Of a stretch of DNA of 64,000 nt, positions 33,604-41,335 are shown one piece after another. The notes beneath the pieces were generated by a model. The model was given only the letters and a program-made list of their open reading frames with translations. It was not told the DNA's origin and ran no database searches. Numbering within the stretch: position 1 is the stretch's first letter; each line of letters opens with the position of its first letter. A program made the position numbers and the translations under genes. The stretch lies in the NCBI RefSeq assembly GCF_003945545.1, contig NZ_CP029617.1:5131001-5195000 (forward strand). The letters run 5' to 3'. The DNA comes from Streptomyces sp. WAC 01529. GTDB taxonomy: Bacteria > Actinomycetota > Actinomycetes > Streptomycetales > Streptomycetaceae.

Positions 33604-33847
33604 GTGAGGCGCTGACGGCCGGCGCGGCATCGAGGAAGGCGGCGATCTCGCCCAGCGTCGTGTCGAGGGTGAGCTGGTCCTCGCTGAACGGCCGGCCGCT
33701 CCGGTTCTCCAGGGCGACGGCGAACTCGACCTGCGCGAGCGAGTCCAGATCCACGTTCTCCATCGTGGAATCGGGTGACAACTCCTCTTCCACACAACGG
33801 AATTCGCTCACCAGAATATCCACGACGGTGCTGTATCCCGTGGCCAT
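33593..33847 (-). CDS. Acyl carrier protein 1
   Basis: 84 residues, first gene of the acyl cluster. Ser36 in VDLDSLAQVEF is the phosphopantetheine attachment site. The protein is acidic like other ACPs, with ENRSGRPFSEDQL and TLGEIAAFLDAA as helices III and IV. The ATG at 33847 has GAGGAGA 5 nt upstream. It differs strongly from ACP 2, so the two probably have different partners. Confidence 0.92.
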   Translation of the reverse strand: MATGYSTVVDILVSEFRCVEEELSPDSTMENVDLDSLAQVEFAVALENRSGRPFSEDQLTLDTTLGEIAAFLDAAPAVSASHEK

Positions 33848-33871
33848 CACATCTCCTCGTGACGTCGGAAC

Positions 33872-33891
33872 GAACCGGCTGCCGCCGGTTC
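33872..33891. promoter_or_regulatory. 8-bp inverted repeat upstream of ACP 1
   Basis: GAACCGGC-TGCC-GCCGGTTC, a perfect dyad 25 bp before the ACP 1 start and after the STAND gene. It may be an operator, a leader hairpin, or a partial terminator between the two. Confidence 0.5.
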
Positions 33892-33960
33892 CTGTGACCC
33901 CCAATCCTCACGCCGCGACACGGCATTACCGGCCGACCATGGGCATTTCACCTATATGGA

Positions 33961-36900
33961 TTAATCGCGCGGTACCTCCACCCCCATCACCTCGCGCGCG
34001 TGCCGGCTCGGCACCATGCCGAGGCGCCACGCCTGCCACCCCGTCTCCAGCTCGGCGCCCCGCTCCAGGAGCAGCCCGTACGCCTGGAAGTAGTCGGCGA
34101 GCTTGCCGTCGCGCGTCGGGTGGTCGGCGCGGGCCAGCTGGTTCAGCTCCTCCTGGGCGACGGCCGTGCCGATCTCCCAGCCGCCCGGCGAGGCGTACGG
34201 CAGCAGGGTGCAGCGCAGGAAGCGGGCCCAGTCCTCGCCGCGGCGGTCGCCGTAGGAGGTGAACAGGGCGACCGCCTCGTCGCACAGGGCCAGCGCCTGC
34301 TGGGCGCGGGTGTTGCCCGCGTCCACGACCGCCAGCTCCAGACACGTCCACGCCTCGCCGTGCGCGACGCCGATCCGCTGGAAGTCGGCGCGGGCGTCCA
34401 CCAGGAGCTGGCGGGCGAAACCGGAGTTGCGCAGCGAGCCGGTCTGGGCGGCGCGCTGGTCGCGGGTGACGCGCGCGGAGTGGTGGCGGGCGCACGCGAG
34501 GCCGTACACGTCCCGCATCCGGGAGAACATCGTGCGCGCCCGCTCCAGGTCGCGTACCGCCTGGTCGAGGCTGCCGGTCTCCTCCAGGGCCTGGCCGAGG
34601 TAGTACAGGGTCCAGGCCTCGCCGCGCGCGTCCTCGTTGTCGCGGTGCCGGGAGGCCGCCTGGCGCAGACCGTCGACCGCGGGCGAGGGGTCGCCGTCCA
34701 CCAGGCGGGCCCGCGCGAGCTGGGTCATGGCCCAGGCCTCGCCGCGCTGGTCGCGCGTGCGGCCGTACAGGTCGAGGGCCGCGCGCAGCTCACCCTCCGC
34801 GCGCGGCACGTCGCCCATGCGCAGGCGCAGCTGCCCGAGCTGGAAGTGCGTCCAGGCCTCGCCGTGCACGGAGCCGCTGGCGCGGTGCAGGGCGAGCGCG
34901 CGCCGGAGCATGTCGAGGGCGTGCGCGAGGTGGGCGCGGTCGCGCTCCACCGCGGCGAGGGCGTGCAGCGTCCAGGCGCGGTCGCCCGCCAGCTCGTCGG
35001 AGGCCTGTAGGTCCAGCGCCTCCGTCAGCCGGGCCGCGGCCTCCGTGAGATTGCCCTGGTGGTGCAGGGTGATGCCGAGGGAGCCGAGCGCGCGGGCTGC
35101 GGCGGCGTCCTGGTGGGCCTCGAAGTAGAGGTCGACGACGGAGTTCAACGTCGTACGGGACTGGTCGAGTTCGCCGAGCTGGCGGGCCGCGATGCCCGTG
35201 CGCCACTGCACGCTCCGGCCGAGCAGACCCTGGTCGATGGCCTGGGTGAGTTCGTTGATCTCGCCCAGGCGGTAGAGGTCGCCGCGCAGCAGGCAGTAGT
35301 CGCACAGGGCGCCGAGGAGGTTCAGGACGACGCGCTGGTCGACGTCCTCCGCGTGCCGCAGCGCCGCCGTGATGAACGTCGACTCGTCGTCCAGCCAGCG
35401 CAGCGCCGCTTCCAGGGAGGCGAAGCCGTGCTGCCCGAACTGGTCCGCGCGCGTGGACGTCTTGCCGTCGACCAGGCGGATCACCGTGTCCGCCAGCTCG
35501 CCGTAGCTGGCGATGAGCCGCTCCTGCGCGGTGGTGCGCTCGGCGGGCTCCTCCTCGTCCAGGAGGCGGGCCAGGGCGAAGGAGCGTACGAGGTCGTGCA
35601 GGCGGTAGCGGCCGCCCTTGAGCCGGTCGACGAGGCCCGCGTCGGAGAGCGCGGTGAGGTGGCGGCCCGCCTCCTGCTCGTCCGTGGCGAGCAGCGCCGC
35701 CGCGGCGGCCGGGCCCAGCGAGGCGCGCCCGGCGAGGGCGAGGCGCCGCAGCAGCCGCCGGGCGGTCTCGGACTGGTCGGTGTAGCGCAGCCACAGGACG
35801 CGCTCGACGGGGGCGACCTTCTCGGCGGGACCGTACGCCGCCAGGTCGGCGGCCAGTTGGCGCGGTGTACGCGGGCCGAGCGAGGAACCGGCGGCGCGCA
35901 GCGCGAGCGGCAGACCGCCGCACAACTCCCTTACCGCGTCCGCCGATTCGGCGTCGTAGGGCCCCGAAAGATCCTCGGCGGACTCGCGCAGCAGCTCCTC
36001 CGCGCCCGCCTCGTCCAGTGCCTCGACCGGCAGCCGGTGCACCCAGGCGGGCAGGTCGGAGGGGAGTTCCAGGGGCTCACGGGCGGTGACGAGGACGAGG
36101 CTGTCGGAGCGCTCGGGGATCAGAGTGCGCACCTGTTCGGCATCGCCCGCGTCATCGAGGACGATCGCCACCGGCACGCCCGTCAGATACTGGTGGTACA
36201 GCTCGCTGAGCCGCTTGACCTGCTGTTCCTGCGAGGAACGCTCCCGGAAGAGCAGCTGCTCGCGCGGCGCGCCCAATCGGTTCAGGAGATGCATCAGCGC
36301 GTCGCGCGTCGACAGCGGGGTCTCCCGCGGGGCGGCGCCGCGCAGGTCCACCAGGCACGCGCCGCGGAACTGGTCGCGCAGATCGTGCGCGGCCCGCACC
36401 GCGAGCGACGACCTGCCCGAGCCCGGCGCGCCGTACAGCATGACGACCGTGGGCCGGGTGTCGGTGCTGGCGCGCGCCGCGTGCACCCAGCGGGCGATCT
36501 GTCCCAGCTCGTTCCTGCGGCCGGCGAAGGGGCCGTCGTTCTGCGGGAGTTGGGAGAAGGACCGTTCCAGCGCGGAGCGCCTGCGGGCGGCCGCGCTCTT
36601 GTCGGTGCCCCGCAGCTGCGGCGCGGTCTTCTTCGTCGTACGCGTGCCCGTCGACGCGGCGAGGACCCTCTGCTGGTCGATGAAGGGCCTGATGCCCCGC
36701 ACCTCCAGCGCCGTCAGCCACTGGAGCCGCAGCTGCTCGGGCCCGCCCGGCTGGCTGAGCGCCCCGGCGCGGCGGCTGGCCGCCGGCACGTGGGAGGCCG
36801 TCACCTTCAGGACCGTCGCCGCCGCGCCCGCCACGGCGACGACCGCGCCGGTGCCGAGAGCCGTGCCGACGCTCGTGCCGAACGACAGGTCGGAGACCCC

Positions 36901-37176
36901 GGCGGCAACGGCGGCAACCACCGCCACCAGCAGGGGAGTTCCGGCGCCCTCGCGCGCGTACCGCTCGCCGAAGCTGAGCCGTCCGGCGTCCGCCTCGTCC
37001 AGCGCCCGGGTGTACGCCTCGTACTCCTCGGCGGCCGTCTGCGCCATGGCGTCGAGCGAGGCGCGCGCCCGCGAGAGCAGGATGCCCCCGTCGACACGCC
37101 CGCCCGAGCGCCGCACCTCTTCCTCCACGGCCCGTGCCAACAGCCGCTCGGCCTCGGCCCGATGGCTGTCCCGCAT
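33961..37176 (-). CDS. STAND NTPase (NB-ARC-like) with TPR repeats and membrane segments
   Basis: 1071 residues. Two hydrophobic segments (about 80-95 and 108-124) would anchor it; then an NB-ARC-like module with Walker A GAPGSGRSS (249-256), Walker B VAIVLDDAGD (about 336) and GLPLAL (421-426). From about residue 640 onward come a dozen TPR-like repeats (WTLHALAAVERD, WTHFQLGQLRLRMGD, WAMTQLARARLVDGD). Such proteins switch on oligomerisation when a signal binds the repeats. No effector or DNA-binding domain is visible. The ATG at 37176 follows GGAGGGG. It runs into the acyl cluster 113 bp downstream. Confidence 0.88.
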   Translation of the reverse strand: MRDSHRAEAERLLARAVEEEVRRSGGRVDGGILLSRARASLDAMAQTAAEEYEAYTRALDEADAGRLSFGERYAREGAGTPLLVAVVAAVAAGVSDLSFGTSVGTALGTGAVVAVAGAAATVLKVTASHVPAASRRAGALSQPGGPEQLRLQWLTALEVRGIRPFIDQQRVLAASTGTRTTKKTAPQLRGTDKSAAARRRSALERSFSQLPQNDGPFAGRRNELGQIARWVHAARASTDTRPTVVMLYGAPGSGRSSLAVRAAHDLRDQFRGACLVDLRGAAPRETPLSTRDALMHLLNRLGAPREQLLFRERSSQEQQVKRLSELYHQYLTGVPVAIVLDDAGDAEQVRTLIPERSDSLVLVTAREPLELPSDLPAWVHRLPVEALDEAGAEELLRESAEDLSGPYDAESADAVRELCGGLPLALRAAGSSLGPRTPRQLAADLAAYGPAEKVAPVERVLWLRYTDQSETARRLLRRLALAGRASLGPAAAAALLATDEQEAGRHLTALSDAGLVDRLKGGRYRLHDLVRSFALARLLDEEEPAERTTAQERLIASYGELADTVIRLVDGKTSTRADQFGQHGFASLEAALRWLDDESTFITAALRHAEDVDQRVVLNLLGALCDYCLLRGDLYRLGEINELTQAIDQGLLGRSVQWRTGIAARQLGELDQSRTTLNSVVDLYFEAHQDAAAARALGSLGITLHHQGNLTEAAARLTEALDLQASDELAGDRAWTLHALAAVERDRAHLAHALDMLRRALALHRASGSVHGEAWTHFQLGQLRLRMGDVPRAEGELRAALDLYGRTRDQRGEAWAMTQLARARLVDGDPSPAVDGLRQAASRHRDNEDARGEAWTLYYLGQALEETGSLDQAVRDLERARTMFSRMRDVYGLACARHHSARVTRDQRAAQTGSLRNSGFARQLLVDARADFQRIGVAHGEAWTCLELAVVDAGNTRAQQALALCDEAVALFTSYGDRRGEDWARFLRCTLLPYASPGGWEIGTAVAQEELNQLARADHPTRDGKLADYFQAYGLLLERGAELETGWQAWRLGMVPSRHAREVMGVEVPRD

Positions 37177-37310
37177 ATGGGTCCCCCTCCGAGAGCAACA
37201 GTCACCAGCGGCCACAAGTGTGCTGCGTACGGGCGCTCGGCGCGAGGGAGTGGGCGGATCAGGGCCCGGCGTACGTGAGCCGGGCGCCCGGTGTGCGCGA
37301 GTATGGGGGC

Positions 37311-39332
37311 ATGCCGAACCGACTGGCCCATGAGACGTCCCCCTACCTGCTCCAGCACGCCGACAACCCCGTCGACTGGTGGCCCTGGTCGGCCGAGGCC
37401 TTCCAGGAGGCGCGCGAGCGCGGTGTGCCGGTGCTGCTCAGCGTCGGGTACAGCAGCTGTCACTGGTGTCACGTCATGGCGCACGAGTCCTTCGAGGACG
37501 AGGCGACGGCCGCGCTCATGAACGAGAAGTTCGTGAACATCAAGGTCGACCGCGAGGAGCGGCCCGACGTCGACGCCGTCTATATGGAGGCCGTGCAGGC
37601 CGCGACCGGCCAGGGCGGCTGGCCCATGACCGTCTTCCTCACCGCCGACGCCGAGCCCTTCTACTTCGGTACGTACTTCCCGCCCGAGCCCCGGCACGGA
37701 ATGCCCTCCTTCCCGCAAATCCTCGACGGCGTCCACCGGGCGTGGACGGACCGGCGCGGCGAGGTCGCCGAGGTCGCGCAGAAGATCGTGCGCGAGCTGG
37801 GGGAGCGGCAGCTCACCCACGGCACCGGGGAGAAGCCCGGCGAGGACGAGCTGGCGCAGGCGCTGCTCGGCCTGACCCGTGACTACGACGCGGCGCACGG
37901 CGGCTTCGGCGGCGCGCCCAAGTTCCCGCCGTCGATGGCGGTGGAGTTCCTCCTGCGCCACTACGCCCGCACGGGCGCGGAGGGCGCGCTCCAGATGGCC
38001 GCCGAGACCTGTGAGCGGATGGCGCGCGGCGGCATCTACGACCAGCTCGGCGGCGGTTTCGCCCGTTACTCCGTGGACCGGGAGTGGGTGGTGCCGCACT
38101 TCGAGAAGATGCTGTACGACAACGCGCTGCTGTGCCGGGCGTACGCCCATCTGTGGCGGGCCACGGGCTCGGACCTCGCGCGGCGCGTGGCGCTGGAGAC
38201 CGCGGACTTCATCGTCCGCGAACTGCGCACGAACGAAGGCGGGTTCGCCTCCGCGCTCGACGCGGACAGCGAGGACCCGGCGACGGGCAAGCACGTGGAG
38301 GGCGCGTACTACGTATGGACGCCCGCGCAGCTGCGTGAGGTGCTGGGGGAGGCCGACGCGGAGCTGGCGATGGCCTGTTACGGCGTGACGGAGGAGGGCA
38401 CCTTCGAGGAGGGCGCCTCCGTGCTGCAACTCCCGGCTGTCGAGGGCCCGTTGGCGGACGCCGCGCGGCTCGCCTCGGTGCGGGAGCGGCTGCTCGCCGC
38501 GCGTGCCGAGCGGCCGTCGCCCGGCCGTGACGACAAGGTCGTCGCCGCCTGGAACGGCCTCGCGATCGCCGCGCTCGCGGAGGTGGGCGCGTACTTCGAC
38601 CGGCCGGATCTCATCGCTGCCGCCGTGGGCGCCGGCGATCTTCTCGTACGTCTCCACATGGACGCCCGCGCGCGGCTCGCCCGCACCTCGAAGGACGGTC
38701 GCGTCGGTGCCAACGCGGGCGTCCTGGAGGACTACGCCGATGTGGCCGAGGGCTTCCTCGCGCTGGCCTCCGTGACGGGGGAGGGTGTGTGGCTGGAGTT
38801 CGCCGGTTTCCTGCTCGACCACGTCCTCGCGCACTTCGTCGACGAGGAGAGCGGGGCGCTGTTCGACACGGCGGTGGACGCGGAGCGGCTCATCCGGCGG
38901 CCGCAGGATCCCACGGACAACGCGGCGCCCTCCGGGTGGACGGCGGCGGCCGGTGCGCTCCTGTCGTACGCGGCGCATACGGGGGCCGAGCCGCACCGGA
39001 GCGCGGCGGAGCGGGCGCTCGGCATCGTCAAGGCGCTCGGCCCTCGCGTGCCGAGGTTCATCGGGCACGGGCTGGCGGTCGCCGAGGCGGCGCTCTCCGG
39101 TCCGCTGGAGGTGGCCGTCGTGGGCGAGGTCCTGGGGGACCTGCACCGGACGGCGCTGCTCGGCTCGGCGCCGGGGGCGGTGGTGGCGGCGGGTCCGCCC
39201 GGCTCCGACGAGCTGCCGCTGCTCGCGGGGAGGGGGCTGGTGGACGGGCTCCCGGCGGCGTACGTCTGCCGTTCCTTCGTGTGCGGGGTGCCGGTGACTG
39301 ATGCGGGGGCGCTGGCCGAATCCCTCTCCTAG
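37311..39332 (+). CDS. YyaL/DUF255 thioredoxin-fold protein
   Basis: 673 residues, widespread in bacteria (SPATA20 family in animals). The N-terminal DUF255 thioredoxin-like domain has SSCHWCHVM with its C-x-x-C, preceded by YLLQHADNPVDW; the rest is an (alpha/alpha)6 barrel like N-acylglucosamine epimerase (FGGAPKFPPS, HFEKMLYDNA, DDKVVAAWNG). Its cellular role is not settled. The ATG at 37311 has GGGGGC just upstream. Divergent from the STAND gene with 134 bp between them. Confidence 0.93.
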   Translation: MPNRLAHETSPYLLQHADNPVDWWPWSAEAFQEARERGVPVLLSVGYSSCHWCHVMAHESFEDEATAALMNEKFVNIKVDREERPDVDAVYMEAVQAATGQGGWPMTVFLTADAEPFYFGTYFPPEPRHGMPSFPQILDGVHRAWTDRRGEVAEVAQKIVRELGERQLTHGTGEKPGEDELAQALLGLTRDYDAAHGGFGGAPKFPPSMAVEFLLRHYARTGAEGALQMAAETCERMARGGIYDQLGGGFARYSVDREWVVPHFEKMLYDNALLCRAYAHLWRATGSDLARRVALETADFIVRELRTNEGGFASALDADSEDPATGKHVEGAYYVWTPAQLREVLGEADAELAMACYGVTEEGTFEEGASVLQLPAVEGPLADAARLASVRERLLAARAERPSPGRDDKVVAAWNGLAIAALAEVGAYFDRPDLIAAAVGAGDLLVRLHMDARARLARTSKDGRVGANAGVLEDYADVAEGFLALASVTGEGVWLEFAGFLLDHVLAHFVDEESGALFDTAVDAERLIRRPQDPTDNAAPSGWTAAAGALLSYAAHTGAEPHRSAAERALGIVKALGPRVPRFIGHGLAVAEAALSGPLEVAVVGEVLGDLHRTALLGSAPGAVVAAGPPGSDELPLLAGRGLVDGLPAAYVCRSFVCGVPVTDAGALAESLS

Positions 39333-39567
39333 CCGGTGGCTCCGGGCTCCTTCCTGGCCCGCCGCTTCGCGGCGGATGCCTCCCACCCACCCACCCGTTC
39401 GCCCCGCGCTGGAGACGTGGACGTAGGGGGTGGGTGGGCGGGAATCTTGAGCCTGTCCGGGGACGTGCCGGGTGGCGTGAATTGGAGCCCGTCCAAGGAC
39501 GTGCCGGGTGCGGAAATCTGAGCCCGTCCGGCGTTTGAGGACGAGTCCGGCGGAGCCGGGGATTGGG
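39333..39567. other. Intergenic stretch of common Streptomyces repeats
   Basis: 235 bp without a gene. It holds a CCGCCGCTTCGCGGCGG hairpin (39360-39376), a CCCACCCACCC / GGGTGGGTGGG pair able to form a long stem, and three related GAGCCCGTCC / GTCCGGCGTTTGAGGACGAG units typical of Streptomyces intergenic DNA. Probably the convergent terminator zone for both flanking genes. Confidence 0.65.
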
Positions 39568-40302
39568 CTAGCGCAGAGCCCCGCCGAAGTCCCTCAGCGC
39601 CCCCGCCACAATCGCCGAGAGCCGATCATGATGGGCGCCCCGCCAGTAAACGCGGGAGCACTCCCCGCACTGGGCGAACACCTCGTACGTGCCCCGGGTG
39701 CCGCCTTCGAGGAGGTCCGTCACCTCCTCCTTCGTGGTCGCCCGCAGCGAGCCGTTGCAGGCCGTGCACCGCGTCCAGGGCCGCAGCTCCGGGGCGAACC
39801 GGCCGAGTACGTCACGGAGCTGGTCCTCGGGGCGGTCGCTGTAGACGTACGCTCCCGCCCACAGCTCGCGGCGCCGCAGCAGCCCCCGGTCACGGCTCAG
39901 CAGAACGCGCCGCTCGGCGGCGGAGAGCGCGGCGAGCGCCGGATCGCCGAGGTCCGTGCTCTCGTACGCCGCGTCGACGCCGAGCAGCCGCAGCCGCCGG
40001 GCCAGCGTGCCGAGATGGACGTCGAGGAGGAACCGGAGCGGGGCCCCCGGCACCGGCTGGGGGCGGCTCACCGCGCGTACGAAGAGGGACTCGCCCGCCC
40101 CCGGAACGTGTCCGGCGGCGACCTCGCGGCCGTCCACCACGAGCGCGCCGACCTCGGTCAGCGGGACACCGAGGGACTCGACCACGTGCCCGAGCGTGGC
40201 CGCGCCGTCCGTAACGGCCCTGGTGGGGCCATTCCTACGCTCCTGGGGGACGAACACGCCCAGCTCGGGGGCGAAACTGACGAGGATCTCCGGACCGTTC
40301 AT
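39568..40302 (-). CDS. Mut7-C RNase-domain protein with ubiquitin-like N-terminus
   Basis: 244 residues. The first 80 resemble a ThiS/ubiquitin-like beta-grasp domain; then the Mut7-C PIN-like nuclease region (LRFLLDVHLGTLARRLRLLG, SRDRGLLRR) and a zinc ribbon (CTACNGSL with CGECSRVYW, C-x2-C-x33-C-x2-C). This combination is a recognised family of predicted RNA nucleases. ATG 40302; no strong ribosome-binding site seen. Followed by the hemolysin III gene on the same strand upstream. Confidence 0.88.
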   Translation of the reverse strand: MNGPEILVSFAPELGVFVPQERRNGPTRAVTDGAATLGHVVESLGVPLTEVGALVVDGREVAAGHVPGAGESLFVRAVSRPQPVPGAPLRFLLDVHLGTLARRLRLLGVDAAYESTDLGDPALAALSAAERRVLLSRDRGLLRRRELWAGAYVYSDRPEDQLRDVLGRFAPELRPWTRCTACNGSLRATTKEEVTDLLEGGTRGTYEVFAQCGECSRVYWRGAHHDRLSAIVAGALRDFGGALR

Positions 40303-40330
40303 GCGGTCAGGATGGCAGCCGGGGGACGGA

Positions 40331-41056
40331 TCAGCCGTGTCGGTATGCCACCAGGGAGATGCCGATGTAGTGCACGGCGAAGGCCGCCAGCGTCAGCGAG
40401 TGGAAGACCTCGTGGAAGCCGAAGAAGCGGGGCGAGGGGTTCGGCCGCTTGATGCCGTAGATCACGCCGCCCGCGCTGTAGAGCAGCCCGCCGACGACGA
40501 CCAGGACGAGCACGGCGATGCCGCCCGTACGCATGAAGTCCGGCAGGAAGAAGACGGCGGCCCAGCCCATCGCGATGTAGCACGGCGTATAGAGCCAGCG
40601 GGGGGCGCCGACCCAGAACACGCGGAAGGCGATGCCCGCGACGGCCGCGCCCCAGATGCCCCAGAGCAGCCACCGCCCCTTCGAATCGGGCAGCAGCAGC
40701 ATCGTCAGCGGGGTGTAGGTGCCCGCGATGATCAGGAAGATGTTGGAGTGGTCGAGCCGACGCAGGACGCCGTCCGCGCGCGGGCTCCAGTTCCCCCGGT
40801 GGTAGAGCGCGCTCACACCGAAGAGGAGGCAGGCGGTCAGGGCGAAGACACCGCAGGCGATCCGGCCGCGGGTGGAGTCGGCGAGCGCGGTCAGCACCAG
40901 GCCGGCCACGACCACCGCGGGGAACATGCCGGCGTGCAGCCAGCCCCGCATCTTCGGCTTGACGGGCAGCGGCATTTCCTGCGGGGACGGGACGAGCGAG
41001 GGGGAGTCCTCGGGTTCCGGAAGCGCTTCGGAGACGGAGGCGGTCATGGTCCGCAT
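40331..41056 (-). CDS. Hemolysin III-family (PAQR-like) integral membrane protein
   Basis: 241 residues with seven predicted membrane helices. The PAQR/Hly-III metal motif is present: Ser and Asp-His in the VSALYHRGNWSP and DHSNIFLIIAGTYTP blocks, and FHEVFHSL (two His) near the end. Bacterial members are of uncertain role, possibly lipid hydrolases rather than pore formers. The start is ATG 41056 or 41047. Three 11-bp direct repeats sit just upstream of it. Confidence 0.92.
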   Translation of the reverse strand: MRTMTASVSEALPEPEDSPSLVPSPQEMPLPVKPKMRGWLHAGMFPAVVVAGLVLTALADSTRGRIACGVFALTACLLFGVSALYHRGNWSPRADGVLRRLDHSNIFLIIAGTYTPLTMLLLPDSKGRWLLWGIWGAAVAGIAFRVFWVGAPRWLYTPCYIAMGWAAVFFLPDFMRTGGIAVLVLVVVGGLLYSAGGVIYGIKRPNPSPRFFGFHEVFHSLTLAAFAVHYIGISLVAYRHG

Positions 41057-41077
41057 CGTACCTACGCCCCCGTAAGT

Positions 41078-41110
41078 CGGACATCAACCGGACATCAACC
41101 GAACGTAAAC
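41078..41110 (-). promoter_or_regulatory. Three tandem 11-bp repeats, PHO-box-like
   Basis: On the minus strand: GTTTACGTTCG, GTTGATGTCCG, GTTGATGTCCG. PhoP boxes in Streptomyces are tandem 11-bp units beginning GTTCA-like; the spacing and GTT starts fit, the inner bases only partly. The array is 22-54 bp upstream of the hemolysin III start and about 226 bp from pckG. Confidence 0.45.
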
Positions 41111-41335
41111 CACTCATCAAATCGGACGGAACCCCCGCCCGCGCCCGAAGCCGTACAAGTGGCGATCCTCACGCCGCTCAGGTGTGAGGCCCTCTGGACA
41201 GATGCGCGGCCGCGTCGGATGATCAAATGAGTGCGGTCGGCACCGGATGAGCGCCAGAGGATTTACACGTGAAGCGTCCGGGTCGCAGCCCCCACGGGGC
41301 ATACATCCTCAAAAACCCCTCGATTAGGAGCAATC

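Noticed and set aside
39450..39567. Insertion-sequence end suggested by repeated GTCCGGCGTTTGAGGACGAG
   Set aside because: This is a widely scattered Streptomyces intergenic word and no transposase or target duplication is present.
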